Positions 41,337 through 44,063 of a stretch of 44,063 nucleotides of DNA are shown piece by piece. The translations under genes were made by a program, and so were the position numbers. The notes under the pieces are model-generated. The model was not told where the DNA came from, made no database searches, and was given only the letters and a program-made list of their open reading frames with translations. Each line of letters begins with the position of its first letter. Positions within the stretch are counted from its first letter, which is position 1. This DNA comes from a virus: IMG/VR virus record IMGVR_UViG_3300036781_000212, positions 1 through 44,063 of that record; one strand, given 5' to 3'.

Positions 41337-41960
41337 TTATGCTGCTCGCTCAATCAACTTTTTTATACCTTTATCTGTGTATTTAGAAGCATACGAACTA
41401 GCTTGCTGCCTGGCAACATCACCGCCAATTTTGAGAACTTCGTGTGTAATTCTTCGACCAACAGATATTTCTGTTGGATTCAACTGTCCGTGCTGTCGTT
41501 CAAGATTCAAACGTGTAACCAAATGCTGAAGATCTTCATTCGACAAAGCAGAAGTACCGTGTTTTTTGACTGTCGATTTAAGAGTTGAAGCTCTGGCAGC
41601 ATCTGAGGAAACGGTATGACCAGAAGAACTACTACTTCTTCTTTGTCCCCATTTCATGCCTTTGATTCCAAAATGAATAAGAACATCTTCCAAAGAATCA
41701 AATTGTTTGAGTGAACCATCAGGATTCCAAGTTACAGGAATCATAGATTCAAGTTTAAGCGCTTTGGCTCGATTAATAACATGCCGACGAACAGCATTTC
41801 TTCTAGCAATATCTGATTCGCCAGCATTTGGAGTAGCCCGGCCGACAGCATTAATCGCGTCACTAAGTTCAGTTCGATTTCTAATATAAAACGAACCGTC
41901 AGGCATTGCTATATGCATCTTAGCAAGTTGTCGACGCTGTTCAGCCGTTGGTTGTGCCAT
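41337..41960 (-). CDS. Head-associated protein with GIKGMKWG motif
   Basis: The product is 207 residues from the ATG at 41958-41960, which has AAAGGAGG upstream; a longer frame adds 47 hydrophobic residues without support. ARRNAVRRHVINRAKALKLE, then MIPVTWNPDGSL and HFGIKGMKWGQRR are features of phage head-morphogenesis proteins, where the GxKGMKWG peptide recurs. The C-terminal half is helical (LSNEDLQHLVTRLNLERQHG). It is likely packaged with or bound to the head. Confidence 0.65.
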   Translation of the reverse strand: MAQPTAEQRRQLAKMHIAMPDGSFYIRNRTELSDAINAVGRATPNAGESDIARRNAVRRHVINRAKALKLESMIPVTWNPDGSLKQFDSLEDVLIHFGIKGMKWGQRRSSSSSGHTVSSDAARASTLKSTVKKHGTSALSNEDLQHLVTRLNLERQHGQLNPTEISVGRRITHEVLKIGGDVARQQASSYASKYTDKGIKKLIERAA

Positions 41961-41970
41961 GACACCTCCT

Positions 41971-43935
41971 TTATACATCCATGAAAACGAACAAACTAGA
42001 AGAAATAACTGTTGAATGAGCAGTTGATCCATGAATTCCCATCTTGTGCATACGAACAGAACCAGCACCGGGAACCTTAATATGAGAAGAAAGAGAAACA
42101 TGCATCTTCTTCATACGAACTGAACCAGAACCACTTATTTTGATTTTTCCTGCAACAGAAACACTCATCTTGTGCATTTGAACTATAATGGTTCCAACTA
42201 CACCTTGCTTAAGTGCTTCTGCCAGAGCTCCAGATACCCAACCGCTATCCCAAGCATGCGATCTATTAACTGTTCCTGTATATATATGCAAGATTCCAGC
42301 TGTTGTAAGCATACCATCATACGTTACAACGTCTGAATCGAACGCAGTTCCATCACCAATCCAAATACGTGGTTCTGATTGGAATGGAGTTGCATGTGCA
42401 TTTAGAAACGCTTGAGTCAAACGATAATTAGCCTGAAAATTAGCATCTGTTCCATAGTTTGCGGATGAACTTCCATCGAATGGAACGTCATAAGCAGTCA
42501 TCTGTACTGAAGGAAAATCCCAAGACATACATTTTGCAAACACTGTAGGATTCTTAAGAATAAGATCTTGACCACCTATACCAGATTTCGAAAATCCAAT
42601 AAGATGATGATCTTCTCCACCTGTTCCAAGATTTGACTCTACCCATCCTGCGAGTTCGACCATAAACGTTTCGTATTTCTTACCACTATCGGTCGAATTA
42701 TCCGCATACCAAGGTTCAATATCAAAAGTTGGTTCAATAACAGTAAGGTTGTATGTATTATGAGCTCCGAGAACTCGAATAACATCTAGACCATCACCAA
42801 ACGTTCCAGACAAACCTTCCAGAACAGGCAAAGCGTAGATGAAAGCAGGCTCATAACTTGTATCTGGAGCAGTTGGAATAAGTACTCTAAGAATTTGAGG
42901 AGAAGGAGCATTAAGTCCGCTATCCACATGATAAGTATCAACACCGTTAATGTCAGTACTGACAAAAACGATAGACAAGCCTTGATTTCCGGTTCCAGAA
43001 ATACCCATCTTGTGCATTCGAATGGATCCGGTACCAATCAAAGGCGCATGGCCTGAAGATGAGATGGCCATTTTGTGCATACGAACTGAACCAACACCAG
43101 GAAGTCTTGCCTGGATAGAAATACCCATCTTGTGCATTCGAATGGATCCGGTACCTACTACTGGAGCTTTTCCCGTAGCAGATATACCCATCTTGTGCAT
43201 TCGAATGGATCCGGTACCGCTTACAGGTCCAGACGGAGAGGTTGGAGACAAAGTAACTGTCCACATAGACCACCAGTTAGATGATCCACCATTTGAATCA
43301 GATACTGTAATACCGCCAACAGATGTTCCAGAACCGCCAACACTACCGTTCGAATCACTAATAATAGCGCAAACGCCTGAATTATTATGATTTTCTCTTG
43401 TTGTTACGCCTGACGGAGCTGTTATGGTTCCTCCGCCATTAATACTAATAGCTCCAAGATAAACTGCCCATTCTCCACTATCACCACTGCTTCCTGATGG
43501 AGCAGTAATTATAGAATCTGTATTCGTTGTGACTGTGTGAACATCTACTCCTCCTGGAAAACCAGTCCAAACACCTAGAGCGGCCATCCAGAAGAATTGA
43601 TCTGTGCCTGGAGCTGTTCCTGTATAAGCAATTGTAAAACTAGTATTTCCTTCACCAGATCCAACAAGGCGTTTAAACAATGCTGAATAAGTATGAAATC
43701 CTGAATCTCCAGCACCAGTATCTTGAGTTGTGCCTACTTGTGTCCAAGTACCGTGAGCGTCTGTTATATTAAAACCTGGCGAAGTCGAACCATCAAAGGT
43801 AAATGCGTTGACAACCAGCAGCATAATGTCATTTTGTACAACGCCAGTCGGAATGACCATGCTGATAGTCATATCATGTGGAGCAGCAAAACCTTGACCG
43901 TCCGCCATGACAGAACCAACATTAAAACTACTCAT
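41971..43935 (-). CDS. Modular tail protein with esterase-like domain and repeated linkers
   Basis: The product is 654 residues. Residues 1-235 form a beta-rich jelly-roll-like domain. Four GTGSIRMHKMGIS-type units lie at about 238-305. Residues 335-575 form an alpha/beta-hydrolase domain with LIGFSKSGIGG (nucleophile Ser 449), IWIGDGTAFDSD (candidate Asp) and SHAWDSGWV (candidate His), like esterases with the GFSKSGxG elbow. Three more linker units (QMHKMSVS, RMKKMHVS, RMHKMGIH) end the protein at about 585-645. It could deacetylate or hydrolyse host glycans during adsorption. Its ribosome site AGGAAGG sits in a small hairpin loop. Confidence 0.7.
   Translation of the reverse strand: MSSFNVGSVMADGQGFAAPHDMTISMVIPTGVVQNDIMLLVVNAFTFDGSTSPGFNITDAHGTWTQVGTTQDTGAGDSGFHTYSALFKRLVGSGEGNTSFTIAYTGTAPGTDQFFWMAALGVWTGFPGGVDVHTVTTNTDSIITAPSGSSGDSGEWAVYLGAISINGGGTITAPSGVTTRENHNNSGVCAIISDSNGSVGGSGTSVGGITVSDSNGGSSNWWSMWTVTLSPTSPSGPVSGTGSIRMHKMGISATGKAPVVGTGSIRMHKMGISIQARLPGVGSVRMHKMAISSSGHAPLIGTGSIRMHKMGISGTGNQGLSIVFVSTDINGVDTYHVDSGLNAPSPQILRVLIPTAPDTSYEPAFIYALPVLEGLSGTFGDGLDVIRVLGAHNTYNLTVIEPTFDIEPWYADNSTDSGKKYETFMVELAGWVESNLGTGGEDHHLIGFSKSGIGGQDLILKNPTVFAKCMSWDFPSVQMTAYDVPFDGSSSANYGTDANFQANYRLTQAFLNAHATPFQSEPRIWIGDGTAFDSDVVTYDGMLTTAGILHIYTGTVNRSHAWDSGWVSGALAEALKQGVVGTIIVQMHKMSVSVAGKIKISGSGSVRMKKMHVSLSSHIKVPGAGSVRMHKMGIHGSTAHSTVISSSLFVFMDV
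43002..43218 (-). repeat. Three identical 34 bp repeats coding the RMHKM linker
   Basis: An identical 34-base sequence, beginning TACCCATCTTGTGCATTCG on the plus strand and ending in GGATCCGGTACC, occurs at 43002-43035, 43122-43155 and 43185-43218, spaced 120 and 63 bases. It encodes the GTGSIRMHKMG linker on the minus strand. A more diverged copy lies at about 43062-43095. Identity at third codon positions suggests recent duplication or gene conversion. Confidence 0.85.
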
Positions 43936-43937
43936 AG

Positions 43938-43954
43938 CCGTCCCTTCCTGACGG
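43938..43954 (-). promoter_or_regulatory. Hairpin presenting the ribosome site in its loop
   Basis: On the minus strand CCGTC (43950-43954) pairs with GACGG (43938-43942), with AGGAAGG as the 7-base loop, just before the ATG at 43935. The exposed Shine-Dalgarno loop may tune translation of the tail protein. The stem is only 5 bp. Confidence 0.35.
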
Positions 43955-43962
43955 AAGAAAAA

Positions 43963-44063
43963 CTATTCGGCTTGAGTAATTGCGAAACTTGTGACGTCGA
44001 CCTCTTCTCCAGCGACCAACGAAGTTGTCGCTAGGTTCAAATCGCATCCACTAGTTCCGACAG
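43963..44063 (-). CDS. 3' end of a structural gene (partial)
   Basis: The frame enters from the right edge and ends in TAG at 43963-43965. It encodes GTSGCDLNLATTSLVAGEEV and then DVTSFAITQAE. The codon pattern and the 27-base gap to the next start are as expected for a gene end. The beta-strand-like sequence and position upstream of a tail protein suggest another virion protein. Most of the gene is outside the window. Confidence 0.6.
   Translation of the reverse strand, partial: VGTSGCDLNLATTSLVAGEEVDVTSFAITQAE

Noticed and set aside
43002-43218. CRISPR-like repeats
   Set aside because: The identical 34-base repeats lie in frame inside a tail gene, have unequal spacing (120 and 63 bases) and encode a protein linker.

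Overview
The window is a contiguous piece of a tailed double-stranded DNA phage genome with a siphovirus-type gene set. Every gene I can support lies on the minus strand, so transcription runs from high to low coordinates. The host is most likely a Gram-positive bacterium, probably an actinobacterium. The grounds are the ReqiPepy6 Gp37-like tail hub, a capsid protease fused to the capsid protein, DUF6275- and DUF6353-like proteins, an Acb2-like protein, strong AGGAGG-type ribosome sites with GTG/TTG starts, and a GC-richer secreted protein with an actinomycete-style signal peptide. The overall composition is AT-leaning, so the host may be a low-GC actinobacterium; that is inference. No integrase, tRNA gene, CRISPR array or insertion sequence was seen.

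Right part (about 44.06 to 21.75 kb, read leftward), the virion genes: a partial structural protein; a repeat-rich tail protein with an esterase-like domain; a head-associated protein with the GIKGMKWG motif; a small beta-rich protein; large terminase; portal; a fused protease and major capsid protein; a head-tail connector; a tail terminator; two paralogous major tail proteins on either side of a tail-assembly-chaperone-like protein; a repeat protein; an HK97 gp10-like protein; a 1400-residue tape measure; a Dit-like distal tail protein; a 1184-residue hub carrying two glycoside-hydrolase-like domains; a small fibre protein; and a DUF859/FN3 tail protein. Genes are tightly packed, and I see no internal promoter or terminator.

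Middle part (21.74 to 14.4 kb): three membrane proteins including a Dp-1-type holin, then small membrane proteins, two DUF6353-like membrane proteins, a DUF6275-like protein and several conserved unknowns. Three copies of one conserved promoter-like box lie here and a fourth lies near 5.0 kb.

Left part (14.4 to 0 kb), replication and host takeover: a single polypeptide joining an SF3 helicase, an archaeo-eukaryotic primase and a family-B-like DNA polymerase; an NlpC/P60-like protein; two more DUF6275 paralogs; an SSB-like protein; a HAD phosphatase; an Acb2-like anti-CBASS protein; a secreted cysteine-rich protein; an SF2 helicase; an AT-rich repeat region that could be a replication origin; a GH25-like lysin; two PD-(D/E)XK nucleases; and a YonO-like single-chain RNA polymerase with three helix-turn-helix motifs.

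Taken together the phage appears to carry its own replisome, a candidate transcription enzyme, a counter-defence gene and a modular tail tip with several polysaccharide-active domains joined by one recurring linker peptide. All functional calls come from reading motifs and from memory of families; no search was run.
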